NCBI GenBank assembly: GCA_029260015.1
Contig: JAJDEB010000036.1
Span: forward strand, 1,030,554 to 1,094,553
Direction of reading: 5' to 3'
Length of the DNA: 64,000 bases
DNA from: Phycisphaerae bacterium
GTDB lineage: Bacteria; Planctomycetota; Phycisphaerae; UBA1845
A model generated the notes under the pieces. The model did not search any database and was not told the origin of the DNA. It worked only from the letters and a program-made list of their open reading frames with translations. This document shows, in pieces, positions 9,369-17,610 of this stretch. How positions within the stretch are numbered: the stretch's first letter is position 1; each line of letters starts with the position of its first letter. Made by a program: the position numbers and the translations under genes.

Positions 9369-10778
9369 ATGGCATCGCGCTTAATCTTTCATGGAGCCGC
9401 TGGCGAAGTCACCGGTTCGATGCATCTGATCGAACACAACGGCAAGACCATTTCGCTGGACTGCGGACTATTTCAAGGTCGGCGAAAACTTGCCAATGAA
9501 AAGAACCGTTCGTTTCCGTGCAAGCCAGCGCAGATTGACGCCGTCGTGCTTTCGCATGCCCACATTGACCATTGTGGCAAGTTGCCCCGCTTGGTGCGCG
9601 AAGGGTTCTCTGGTCCGATCTACGCGACGTCAGCCACCTGCGATCTCGTCAAGATTCTGCTGGCAGACTCCGCCCATATTCAGCATGAAGACGCCGAATA
9701 TTGGAATCGCAAACGGGTCAAACGCGGTGATGAACCGATCGAACCGCTTTACTCCAAGACCGATGTGGAAGACACACTCAAACTGTTTCAACCGCGACGC
9801 CTGCGCGAAACGTTTGAAGTGGTGTCCGGCATCACCGCGCGACTTCACGAAGCCGGGCACATGCTCGGGTCGGCAGGTGTGGCAGTTGCGCTCGAACAAC
9901 CGTCGGGCAATCCCATCCGCATCACGTTTACCGGCGACCTGGGACGTCCCGATTTGGCGATCCTGCGCGACCCTGCCCTTTTGCCAGAGTGCGACTATCT
10001 CATCAGCGAAAGCACTTACGGCAACCGTATGTCATCCAAACCGGACGACATGCACGAACAGCTCGCGAAGGTGATCAACGACACGATCGATCGCGGGGGC
10101 AAGGTTATCATCCCGGCATTTGCAGTCGGACGAACGCAGGTCATCGTGTATTTCTATCATCAACTATTGCACGAAGGGCTGATCAAGGAACGCATCCCGA
10201 TCATCGTGGACAGTCCTCTCGCAAGCAAAGCCACCGAAATCTTCCGCCTGCATCCCGAAGTCTTCGACGAGGAAGCGGCTGGTTTCAAGCAAGATGCCGG
10301 GGCCATCTTCCGCAGCGACATCTGCGAATACACGACCAGCGTCGAGGACAGCAAAGCGTTGCATCATCGCAAGGAACCGATGATCATCGTCTCGGCCAGC
10401 GGTATGTGCGAAGCCGGACGCATCCTGCACCACCTTAAAAACAACATCTCCAACCCGCGCAACACCATCCTCATCGTTGGTTATCAGGCGATGCATACGC
10501 TAGGCCGGCGCATCGTCGAGAAGGTTAAGGATGTGCGGATCTTTGGAAAGAAATACGAGTTGAAGGCCAACGTCAAAACGCTCAACGGCTTCAGCGCTCA
10601 TGCCAACGCCGAAGAACTGATGCGCTGGACGTCACCACTGGCTTCGACGACCAAGCAGGCGTTTCTCGTTCACGGCGAACCGGATCAAGCCGAAGTGATG
10701 GCCGACAACATGCGCGATGCCGGTTTTGCAGAGGTCTTTCTGCCCAAGCAAGGTGACACGTTTGATCTAAGCGCGTGA
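9369..10778 (+). CDS. Metallo-beta-lactamase fold / beta-CASP RNA-processing-type hydrolase
   Basis: A 469-residue protein of the beta-CASP branch (CPSF73/RNase J/YsxC-like exonucleases). The metal motif H-A-H-I-D-H-C-G (motif 2) is near residue 60, with H-E-A-G-H-M-L-G-S-A (motif 3), T-G-D-L-G-R (motif 4), then the beta-CASP motifs E-S-T-Y-G-N (A), I-P-A-F-A-V-G-R-T-Q and S-A-S-G-M-C-E-A-G-R (B), and the RMMBL end with G-F-S-A-H-A-N and V-H-G-E-P. All expected ligands are present, so an active zinc-dependent RNase is likely. The ATG is 99 bases after the GH20 stop. Its substrate is unknown; the neighbours give no hint. Confidence 0.92.
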   Translation: MASRLIFHGAAGEVTGSMHLIEHNGKTISLDCGLFQGRRKLANEKNRSFPCKPAQIDAVVLSHAHIDHCGKLPRLVREGFSGPIYATSATCDLVKILLADSAHIQHEDAEYWNRKRVKRGDEPIEPLYSKTDVEDTLKLFQPRRLRETFEVVSGITARLHEAGHMLGSAGVAVALEQPSGNPIRITFTGDLGRPDLAILRDPALLPECDYLISESTYGNRMSSKPDDMHEQLAKVINDTIDRGGKVIIPAFAVGRTQVIVYFYHQLLHEGLIKERIPIIVDSPLASKATEIFRLHPEVFDEEAAGFKQDAGAIFRSDICEYTTSVEDSKALHHRKEPMIIVSASGMCEAGRILHHLKNNISNPRNTILIVGYQAMHTLGRRIVEKVKDVRIFGKKYELKANVKTLNGFSAHANAEELMRWTSPLASTTKQAFLVHGEPDQAEVMADNMRDAGFAEVFLPKQGDTFDLSA

Positions 10779-10785
10779 TTGCGAA

Positions 10786-11964
10786 TCAGCGTATACTGAT
10801 GCCATTGATGCCCGCCCGATTCAATTCATCGATGACGAGTCTCGGATTCATGAATTGAAACGGTACGCGGGCGCCGGGTTCGATTGGTTGCTCTTCATAC
10901 ATGCCAGCCAGCGCAGCCGCCACGATCGCCGTTGGAAAACCCGTCGTTCGCTCCATCGCCGTAAACCGATCCACCGCGTAATCGATAAGGTTGATTTCAC
11001 CCTTGACGGCGTCGCCGCCTTGGGTTCCTTCGACCGCCGCGCGGGCGACGACCAGATCGTGGCCATCGGATGGCATGTTCTGCTCCATGATGCTGCCCGA
11101 AACATCCCACGGAACAAGTTCGTGCGGCTTGTTGGCGGACACATGCGTTGACGAATTCGTATCGAAGAAACCCATCTCCCACATCGCGACGATCACGTCA
11201 CGATGACCGGGATGGCGAATAGTTTTGTAAATGTAATCAATGCCTTTCGCCGCGTAATCTTTAGCACCGCGTGAGGTACCACCGCTGGTGGCGAAGGCTT
11301 CAAATTCTCCGGGCAGCGCCAGGTCGCTCAGTCGCTCGGGTTCACTCATGCCAGTGATGATTTCAAGTCTGCCGCCGCGCGACACTTCGCAATCATCTAA
11401 GTATTCGTTGAGCAATCCGCAAACGTTAAACGTCAGCGCGTAATTCATCACACCCGTCGGATATTGCGGCAAACCGCCACAATAGAGTCGCACCGATTGG
11501 TAGTCCCAGTCCTTCGACCAGAATTCGGCGAGAATGTTAAGCAGCCCCGGTGCGAGTCCGCAGTCTGGCGCAATCGCAATGCCCGCCGACTTGCATTCGG
11601 CGTCAAGTTCGAGCTGCGCCGCAACCGTTCCGACGTTTCCGCCAAGGTCACAAAACGGTGCTTTCGCCGCAACAGATGCCTGCGTCAGTTCCAGGTTAAA
11701 TCGGTATGGAACGCACGAGATAACGCAGGCGGATCGCGACATTAAATCGCGCAGCGCATCGTCAACCGGCGATACGCCCATTTTATGAACCGCAACCCGG
11801 GATGGGTCGTTCTGCAACGTGACGGCTTGGGTCAACTGCTCGGCGCTGCAATCGACGAAATCGATGGCGGTGTTGTCAAACTGCTCCAATAAGAACGCCG
11901 CAACCGCGCAGCCTTGCCGCCCGGCACCGACGATTAGGAATCTCTTCTTAGGCATGTCGCTCAT
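10786..11964 (-). CDS. Saccharopine dehydrogenase-like NAD(P)-binding oxidoreductase
   Basis: A 392-residue protein with an N-terminal Rossmann motif F-L-I-V-G-A-G-R-Q-G and the following D-C-S-A-E-Q, then D-L-G-G-N, A-P-D-C-G-L-A-P-G and a C-terminal alpha/beta domain. This is the saccharopine dehydrogenase / lysine 6-dehydrogenase / carboxynorspermidine synthase superfamily. The exact substrate cannot be decided. The open frame extends to GTG at 12045, but those 27 extra codons are translated REP repeat, so Met at 11964 (M-S-D-M-P-K-K-R-F) is taken as the start. A family-A repeat lies right upstream. It converges on the beta-CASP gene with a 7-base gap. Confidence 0.85.
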   Translation of the reverse strand: MSDMPKKRFLIVGAGRQGCAVAAFLLEQFDNTAIDFVDCSAEQLTQAVTLQNDPSRVAVHKMGVSPVDDALRDLMSRSACVISCVPYRFNLELTQASVAAKAPFCDLGGNVGTVAAQLELDAECKSAGIAIAPDCGLAPGLLNILAEFWSKDWDYQSVRLYCGGLPQYPTGVMNYALTFNVCGLLNEYLDDCEVSRGGRLEIITGMSEPERLSDLALPGEFEAFATSGGTSRGAKDYAAKGIDYIYKTIRHPGHRDVIVAMWEMGFFDTNSSTHVSANKPHELVPWDVSGSIMEQNMPSDGHDLVVARAAVEGTQGGDAVKGEINLIDYAVDRFTAMERTTGFPTAIVAAALAGMYEEQPIEPGARVPFQFMNPRLVIDELNRAGINGISIR

Positions 11965-11993
11965 GGTGATCCGATGTTGTAAGTGCTGCAATC

Positions 11994-12057
11994 GTAGGGT
12001 GGGCCGTGCCCACCATGTCGCTATTGATCGAACGGCGGTGGGCACGGCCCACCCTAC
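11994..12057. repeat. REP-like inverted pair, family A, copy 2
   Basis: GTAG-headed arms at 11994-12014 and 12037-12057, same 21-base sequences as copy 1 with an unrelated spacer. The pair lies between the PhnD-like gene (end 12166) and the start of the saccharopine-dehydrogenase-like gene. Read as protein it gives the false N-terminal extension of that gene. Confidence 0.9.
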
Positions 12058-12165
12058 GATTCAATCGACGCTTTGTTGAAAGGTTATCAGGATGAAGAGT
12101 TTGCCATTAAATAGATTCGATGGCAAAGCGCGGTGGCAGGATCAATCTGCAACTCGAACAACTGC

Positions 12166-13206
12166 TTACTTTTCGGGCTTCATCGCTTCGGAGTCACCGG
12201 TCGCCTGATCGGACTTGCTTGCCGTTTGAGCCAACGCAAGGCGGGCGAGTTGACTGTTCACATCGCCGACGGGCGTCACGAAACCAGCCAACCCCATCGC
12301 ATTCAGCGCCGGCTGATCGTTCTCGGATGCACTCAACAAGAATCCCTGCACGCGCTGAATCAGTTCCTCATCGGTATCGCCAGCAGCAATGAACGGCCCT
12401 TCGGGAATCGTCTCGACGCGAACCGGATCGGTTTCGGCGAGCACGCGGAAGCTGTCCTTGCCAAACGTCCGCAGCAAAAAGCTGCCGCCCGATTCAGGAT
12501 AGTCCAGGTATTCGGTTTTATCGATGACGCCGACAGACGTTCCGATTCCGTAGGCGATTTCGTAAGCAGACTCGGCTGACGAAATGTGATGCTGAAACGT
12601 ATTGGGAATCGGCAGCAGTTCTTTTTTGATTGTGTCGATGCCCACACCGTTTGCCATTAACGTCTCGCGAGCCTTGGTGTCGAGAACCGAATCGCCGGCT
12701 GGTCCAAACGAAAATCGATTGCCGGGGATGTCGGCTAGCGTTTTGATTTCGGAATTTGAATCGGCGACAATCAATCCCTGCCGCTCTAGAATGTCGGACA
12801 CCGCGATCACGCTACCCAAGTCGCCGAATTCCTTGGACAAATCGATGAACTGTCGTGCGGACACAAACGCAAAGTCCACCCTGCCCGATTGCAAATGAGC
12901 GGCGACCTGAAACGGTTTCAAAGGTGAAATTTGAACCGGCGAATCCAGATACCGCTCCAGGCGCAACCGCAAGGGCGTCCACGGTGATCCGACTTCGCCA
13001 ATTTTCCAGGTGGATGGATCAAACAACCCGACCTGCTGAGACACGATCCCGATCCGGACCGGTTCCTTCTGCGGAACAAACGGCAGCTTGAATTCAAACG
13101 GGTTCAGGATCGATGACGAAAACGTCTGCTCGCTACAGCCCGCCCCCACGCATGAGGCGAGCAAACCCAGAGTGATTAAAATTGGCGAACACTTTCGAAT
13201 ACCCAT
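12166..13206 (-). CDS. PhnD-like phosphate/phosphonate-type substrate-binding lipoprotein
   Basis: A 346-residue lipoprotein: a basic N terminus, hydrophobic core and lipobox around C-V-G-A-G-C give lipidated Cys24. The mature part begins R-I-G-I-V-S-Q-Q-V and has the periplasmic-binding type II layout with L-Q-S-G-R-V-D-F-A-F-V-S-A-R-Q-F, L-A-D-I-P-G-N-R-F-S-F-G and E-G-P-F-I-A-A, as in PhnD/SsuA-type proteins. No ATPase or permease lies nearby, so it may serve a distant transporter or act as a sensor-type orphan. Ligand unknown. The lysine/serine-rich tail after residue 325 looks disordered. Confidence 0.8.
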   Translation of the reverse strand: MGIRKCSPILITLGLLASCVGAGCSEQTFSSSILNPFEFKLPFVPQKEPVRIGIVSQQVGLFDPSTWKIGEVGSPWTPLRLRLERYLDSPVQISPLKPFQVAAHLQSGRVDFAFVSARQFIDLSKEFGDLGSVIAVSDILERQGLIVADSNSEIKTLADIPGNRFSFGPAGDSVLDTKARETLMANGVGIDTIKKELLPIPNTFQHHISSAESAYEIAYGIGTSVGVIDKTEYLDYPESGGSFLLRTFGKDSFRVLAETDPVRVETIPEGPFIAAGDTDEELIQRVQGFLLSASENDQPALNAMGLAGFVTPVGDVNSQLARLALAQTASKSDQATGDSEAMKPEK

Positions 13207-13649
13207 GGCTATTCCTACGATTGTTCAAACCAGACGTTTTCTCGATTTCTGCTGCTGCAGATTTATCTTCCTCTTGGATCGGCTTATCGCGGCTCAACCC
13301 GCCAGCGAATGCGTCGCCATTTGAACACGATCGCGCCCCGAAAGATCATACGATTGGCCGACCTGCACTCGCAGATTCAAATCGAACACCAATGTGCCAA
13401 CCGCCCCAACGCCCTCCGAACCAGAGGGTACTCTAATGTAGGCCAACGCGTCATCTAGCGGGTTGCGCTGCACTGTCATTCCCGCGAAAGCGGGAATCCA
13501 AGCCGCGCACATTGCTCATCGCCCGTTCTGGACTCCCGCGTACGCGGGAGTGACGATCGGGCACCGCAAATTCAGCCGTGAGAATTCACTACATTCTCGC
13601 TGCCAACCTTCGATTCTGTCAAGCAAACGGGATTCTGCCCGTCATGTCT
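13207..13649. other. Gene-free stretch with a 118-bp dispersed repeat
   Basis: A 443-base gap between the adenine deaminase 3' end and the PhnD-like start, both on the minus strand. Its middle holds repeat D copy 1 (13437-13554). A small minus-strand frame runs through 13294-13512, but it reads through the repeat and has no recognisable domain. Nothing else is seen. Confidence 0.6.
13437..13554 (+). repeat. Dispersed element D, copy 1 (CATTCCCGCG type)
   Basis: A 118-base unit starting TGTAGG and containing two inverted hairpin arms: 13475-13500 (GTCATTCCCGCGAAAGCGGG core) and 13529-13554 (ACTCCCGCGTACGCGGGAGT core). A copy about 85 percent identical by eye lies inverted at 61806-61924. When translated it yields the V-I-P-A-K-A-G-I-Q and F-A-G-M-T peptides familiar from spurious annotations of such repeats in many bacteria. 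Confidence 0.88.
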
Positions 13650-15371
13650 TCATGCCAAGATCGGCTCGATCAACTCGAAACGGTCCACGTCGATCAGGCC
13701 CTGGTCGGTCAGTTTGAGTTGGCCGATGACCGATAGCGTCAAGAATGAGAGGGCCATGAAGGGTCGCCGAAGCTTGCCGTCCAGTTGGTGTGCCGCTTCG
13801 TGGAGCGTTCTCAGTTGGTCGCTGAGTGCGTCTGCGCCAACATCGCTCATTAATCCCGCGACCGGCAGGGCCACGTCAGCCAGCACTTTTTCGTCTTTGA
13901 CCACGCAAAACCCGCCGCGAATCCTGACCAGATGGATCACCGCAGCCAACATGTCGGCATCGTTGGTGCCAGCCACCACGATGTTGTGGGAATCGTGGCC
14001 AACCGATGAGGCGATTGCCCCACTCGAAAATCCGAACCCGCGAACAAACGACAACCCGACCTTACCGCTGGCTTGGTGACGCTCGAACACGGCGATCTTG
14101 GCCAAGTCACGTTTCGGGTCGGCTTGCAGACATCCGTCAACCGGTTTAATCGACTCGACGGAGCGTTCGGTATCGATGCGGTCTTCAATGACTTCGATGA
14201 CGTGTACATCGCACGGCGCATCGGACGGCGCTTTAATTTTTAGATGTTCGGGTTCGATCCAATCGATGTTGATGCTGCTCCGTAGTGTTTGCGACGGTTG
14301 ACGTTCGACGCTCTTGCCCGTTGGTTTACCGTCAAGGGCGATGAGTTCGCCGGCATGATAGACGCGCGAGACTTTGCAATTCTTTAAGTCTTCGAGAATC
14401 GCAATCGAGGCTAGACGCCCGGGCGCAACTGCCCCAAGATCCTTGAGCCCAAAGTACCGGGCCGTATTGTGGGTGGCGAGTTTGATCGCGTGGATCGGGT
14501 CCATGCCCAGCCCGATCGCCTTGCGGATCATGTGGTCGATCTGTCCCTGTTCGAGCAAATCGTCTACGTCCTTGTCATCGGTGACGAACATGAAACGATC
14601 GAGCGTTTCAGGTGTGACGACGGGGAGCAGTGCTTCGAGGTTGCGGGCTTGGCTGCCTTCGCGAATCATGATCGACAAACCCATCCGCAGTTTTTCGCGG
14701 GCTTCGTCAGCCGTTGTGCACTCGTGATCGCTGCCGATTCCGCATGACACATACGCACAAAGATCGCGGCCGGAAAGTCCCGGGGCGTGTCCATCGACCG
14801 GGCGATCGAGCATCATCGCGATCTTATCGAGGCACCCCGGGTCGCCACCGACCACACCGGGATAATTCATCATCTCTGCCAACCCGAGCACCCAAGGATT
14901 GGCCAAGAGTGGTTCCAGATCAGCCGCAGACAACTCTGCACCGGCGCTTTCAAAACACGATGCCGGCACGCATGAACTCAACATGACGTAGATGAAAATC
15001 GGACAATGCTTGCTGGCTGAAAGCATATAACGAATGCCTTCGGTGCCCATTACGTTGGCGATTTCGTGTGGGTCGGTGACGACAGCCACGGTGCCATGAA
15101 CCGAAACCACCTTGGCGAACTCGGGGACAGCCAACATCGACGATTCAATGTGAACATGCCCGTCAATGAAACCGGGGCAAACAAACTGCCCGCCGAGCTC
15201 GACGATTTCTTTCCCGTCGTATTGACCGATGCCCACGATGCGGTCGTCAAGAATTGCGACGTCGCCATCGTGGATCTCGTTGGATAGCACATTGACGATG
15301 CGTCCGCCGCGCAGAACAAGGTCGGCTGGCACCCTGCCGGTGGCGACATCGACGCGTGATTTCAGATTCAT
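13650..15371 (-). CDS. ade: Adenine deaminase
   Basis: A 573-residue amidohydrolase that converts adenine to hypoxanthine in purine salvage. The N-terminal composite domain leads into F-I-D-G-H-V-H-I-E-S-S, the metal motif typical of adenine deaminase. It is followed by V-T-D-P-H-E-I-A-N-V-x-G, G-L-A-E-M-M-N, D-G-H-A-P-G-L-S-G and the F-V-T-D-D stretch. The C-terminal domain has G-F-G-F-S-S-G-A-I-A-S-S-V-G-H-D-S-H-N-I, also characteristic. The length matches the family (about 550-600). The start ATG at 15371 faces a 327-base divergent intergenic region. It has no purine gene beside it. Confidence 0.95.
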   Translation of the reverse strand: MNLKSRVDVATGRVPADLVLRGGRIVNVLSNEIHDGDVAILDDRIVGIGQYDGKEIVELGGQFVCPGFIDGHVHIESSMLAVPEFAKVVSVHGTVAVVTDPHEIANVMGTEGIRYMLSASKHCPIFIYVMLSSCVPASCFESAGAELSAADLEPLLANPWVLGLAEMMNYPGVVGGDPGCLDKIAMMLDRPVDGHAPGLSGRDLCAYVSCGIGSDHECTTADEAREKLRMGLSIMIREGSQARNLEALLPVVTPETLDRFMFVTDDKDVDDLLEQGQIDHMIRKAIGLGMDPIHAIKLATHNTARYFGLKDLGAVAPGRLASIAILEDLKNCKVSRVYHAGELIALDGKPTGKSVERQPSQTLRSSINIDWIEPEHLKIKAPSDAPCDVHVIEVIEDRIDTERSVESIKPVDGCLQADPKRDLAKIAVFERHQASGKVGLSFVRGFGFSSGAIASSVGHDSHNIVVAGTNDADMLAAVIHLVRIRGGFCVVKDEKVLADVALPVAGLMSDVGADALSDQLRTLHEAAHQLDGKLRRPFMALSFLTLSVIGQLKLTDQGLIDVDRFELIEPILA

Positions 15372-15698
15372 GGATGCTCACTCCTGCTGTGTGGATGAGA
15401 TTCAAACGCTGCGCTTCAATTCGCGCGAGCGATTCAGTCCATTACAACAAACAATGAGCCAACCCGCAATCGACGGCATGTTTCGACTTGTTCTTGCGGA
15501 TGGAAAAAGGGTAAGAATGTCCGGATTGCTGTTGATTCTAAAACCGGGATTTGATTATAGCGGCGTCGAAGGCGTTTCTGAGGTATATTTCCCTGGGCTG
15601 ACAGCGATGACAAGCCGCCATTGGGCCAACTTTCGTGGCGCGAACCATTGGCGTTGACTTGTCGATCAGCGATTCTTTAGAGCAGGCCAGGAAAAGCG
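15372..15698. other. Divergent intergenic region without a supported gene
   Basis: A 327-base gap between the divergent adenine deaminase and small zinc-ribbon genes, so it must hold both promoters. A frame from ATG 15453 to 15657 (68 codons) is open but has no ribosome site or recognisable domain, and was not called. No clear promoter hexamers, repeats or RNA structures were recognised. Confidence 0.45.
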
Positions 15699-15905
15699 AT
15701 GTTCGCACCAATGACATTTATCGTCACGATTGGCATGATCGTCTCCGTCTTTGCGGCGGTGATGATCTTGATTCGCGCGTTTGGCCAATCGGATTCAAAC
15801 GATCGCCCTAAGGTGACCAGTGGTCCCAATGATTGCGCGAAGTGTGGCCAGCGTAACAAAAAGCGGGCCAAATTCTGTGCCCATTGCGGTGAAAAACTGA
15901 GGTAG
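15699..15905 (+). CDS. Small membrane protein with C-terminal zinc ribbon
   Basis: A 68-residue protein. Residues 5-27 form one transmembrane helix (F-I-V-T-I-G-M-I-V-S-V-F-A-A-V-M-I-L-I). Residues 46-65 carry C-x2-C and C-x2-C knuckles (C-A-K-C-G, C-A-H-C-G), a short rubredoxin-type ribbon. A plausible ribosome site AGGAAA precedes ATG 15699. It lies 73 bases before the first SPFH gene on the same strand and could share its transcript. Function unknown; the layout suggests a membrane-anchored zinc-binding adaptor facing the cytoplasm. Confidence 0.7.
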   Translation: MFAPMTFIVTIGMIVSVFAAVMILIRAFGQSDSNDRPKVTSGPNDCAKCGQRNKKRAKFCAHCGEKLR

Positions 15906-15978
15906 GTCTGCAGGACGCAAGGGCCACTGCCTCCGACACATCATAAAACGTAGCACGTCTTGAAAGGAAGATTGCACT

Positions 15979-17610
15979 ATGTCCTACTCGATAGAACCCG
16001 ATGCTGGCGGATCCATGCCGGCAACGACCATGAAACGCATCGCGCTGGCGGCTGGGCTGGCCGTTGCCCTATTCGTGGCGTACATGTTCACGCTGTGGTT
16101 CGTGATCCGCGAAGAAGTCAATGCCGACGACGTGTTGGTGTTGGTGCGCAAGACCGGACGAACCATTCCGGCAGAACTGGGCGAAGAATTTGAAGATCAA
16201 ATCGTTCTGTACCCCGAATTGCTCGACAAACTAGCCGTCTACGAAGGGCGCGAGTTGCCGAGCGACAACGACGAACTGCAAGCCCTCCGCACGAAGATGA
16301 CCAACCGCTACAAAGGCGTCGTCCTCGAACCGCTCAAAGAGGGGCGATACTACCCTAACCCATACTCATACAAACGCGTTCGCGATAAGGTCACGGTCAT
16401 CGGTCAAGGCGAAGTCGGCGTGCTCATTCGCAAGTTTGGCCGGCCTCTGAAATTCCCCAAGACCGTTGCCACCGAACCGGATGAACGCGGCCCTGTTGCC
16501 CACACGCTCGGACCGGACCGCTATTACATCAATATGCTTGCGTACGACGTGCAGAAGTTTCCGGCGATTCAGATACCGGCCGGTCATGTCGGTGTGGTGA
16601 CGTTGTTGAGCGGTGATGAACCTTCGGTCAAGAACACTTATACCGTTGGACCGGGCGAACAAGGCGTGCAGCGCCAGACGCTGGAACCCGGGCTCGAATA
16701 CTTCAACCCGTATCTGAAGAAAATCGACATCGTTGACTTACGCAACCGCACCTATCACATGCTCGGTGAAGACGCCATTCACTTCCCGTCGAATGACAGC
16801 TTCACAATTTCGATCGAAGGGACCATTGAGTGGTCGATCATGCCGGAGCGCGTCGCCGAAGTGACGGTTGCCTTTGGCGACGAACAGGACATCATCGACC
16901 GAATCATTCTCCCCTATGCCCGCAGCATTTCGAGAATCGAAGGGTCGAAACTTCAAGCGCGCGATTTCATCAGCGGAACCACCCGTTCCAGGTTCCAAAA
17001 CACGCTCAAACACGAACTCGAAGCCGCCTGTCGAGAACGCGGCGTGACGATTCACTCGGCATTGGTACGCGAAATCATCCCTCCACCCGAAGTGGCCAGC
17101 CTCATCAGTCAGCGCGAGCAAGCCGATCAGGAAATCGATCGCAGCCGCAACCAAATCGAAGAAGCGCAGGCTGAAGCCCGGCTGGTCGAACAGCGCGAAA
17201 TGCAAACGCGCAACGCAGCGCTGGGTGATGCCCGGCGACAAACCGTCAGCCTGACCAAGGAAGCCGAGCAACGGAAGATTATTTCTGTCACCGATGCCAA
17301 TCGACAGTTGGAAGTGGCGCGCCTCGATCTGGAATCTGCAAGCAAGCAGGCCAAGGCCATCATCGCACGCGGACAAGCCGACGCCAACGTCATTCTCTAC
17401 GACTATCAAGCGCGGGCTGAACCGCTCAAGAGCGCGGTCGATGCCTTTGGCGGCGGAATGGTTTACGCCCAGCATTTCTTCCTCCAGAAGATTGCCCCGT
17501 CGATTCAATCGGTGTTGTCGAACACGGAAGGTCCGTTTGCCGACATCTTCAAGTCGTTTCAGGATTTCTCGCCGCCGGTGAAACCGTTGGCGCAAGGGGG
17601 TGACCAATGA
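15979..17610 (+). CDS. SPFH/Band 7 domain membrane protein, first of a pair
   Basis: A 543-residue prohibitin/flotillin-like scaffold protein. A transmembrane helix spans about 20-44 after a short cytoplasmic lead. Band 7 strands follow (V-G-V-L-I-R-K-F-G, V-G-V-V-T-L-L-S-G, Y-F-N-P-Y). An SPFH core with S-N-D-S-F-T-I-S-I-E-G-T-I-E-W spans about 265-375. A long Glu/Arg/Gln-rich coiled coil spans about 375-475. A G-G-G-M-V-Y-A end motif is shared with the next protein. Longer than classic SPFH proteins because an extra N-terminal block repeats the V-L-V-R-K-T-G type strand. Its TGA overlaps the ATG of the second SPFH gene by four bases, so the two are translationally coupled and probably form a hetero-oligomer. 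Confidence 0.9.
   Translation: MSYSIEPDAGGSMPATTMKRIALAAGLAVALFVAYMFTLWFVIREEVNADDVLVLVRKTGRTIPAELGEEFEDQIVLYPELLDKLAVYEGRELPSDNDELQALRTKMTNRYKGVVLEPLKEGRYYPNPYSYKRVRDKVTVIGQGEVGVLIRKFGRPLKFPKTVATEPDERGPVAHTLGPDRYYINMLAYDVQKFPAIQIPAGHVGVVTLLSGDEPSVKNTYTVGPGEQGVQRQTLEPGLEYFNPYLKKIDIVDLRNRTYHMLGEDAIHFPSNDSFTISIEGTIEWSIMPERVAEVTVAFGDEQDIIDRIILPYARSISRIEGSKLQARDFISGTTRSRFQNTLKHELEAACRERGVTIHSALVREIIPPPEVASLISQREQADQEIDRSRNQIEEAQAEARLVEQREMQTRNAALGDARRQTVSLTKEAEQRKIISVTDANRQLEVARLDLESASKQAKAIIARGQADANVILYDYQARAEPLKSAVDAFGGGMVYAQHFFLQKIAPSIQSVLSNTEGPFADIFKSFQDFSPPVKPLAQGGDQ

Noticed and set aside
11965..12045. 27-residue N-terminal extension of the saccharopine-dehydrogenase-like gene
   Set aside because: It is translated family-A REP repeat (W-W-A-R-P-T type peptide), not protein.
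13294..13717. Small frames yielding V-I-P-A-K-A-G-I-Q and F-A-G-M-T peptides
   Set aside because: They are translations of dispersed element D in both strands and occur wherever this repeat family does.
15453..15657. 68-codon frame between adenine deaminase and the zinc-ribbon gene
   Set aside because: No ribosome site and no recognisable domain. Kept as an open possibility only.
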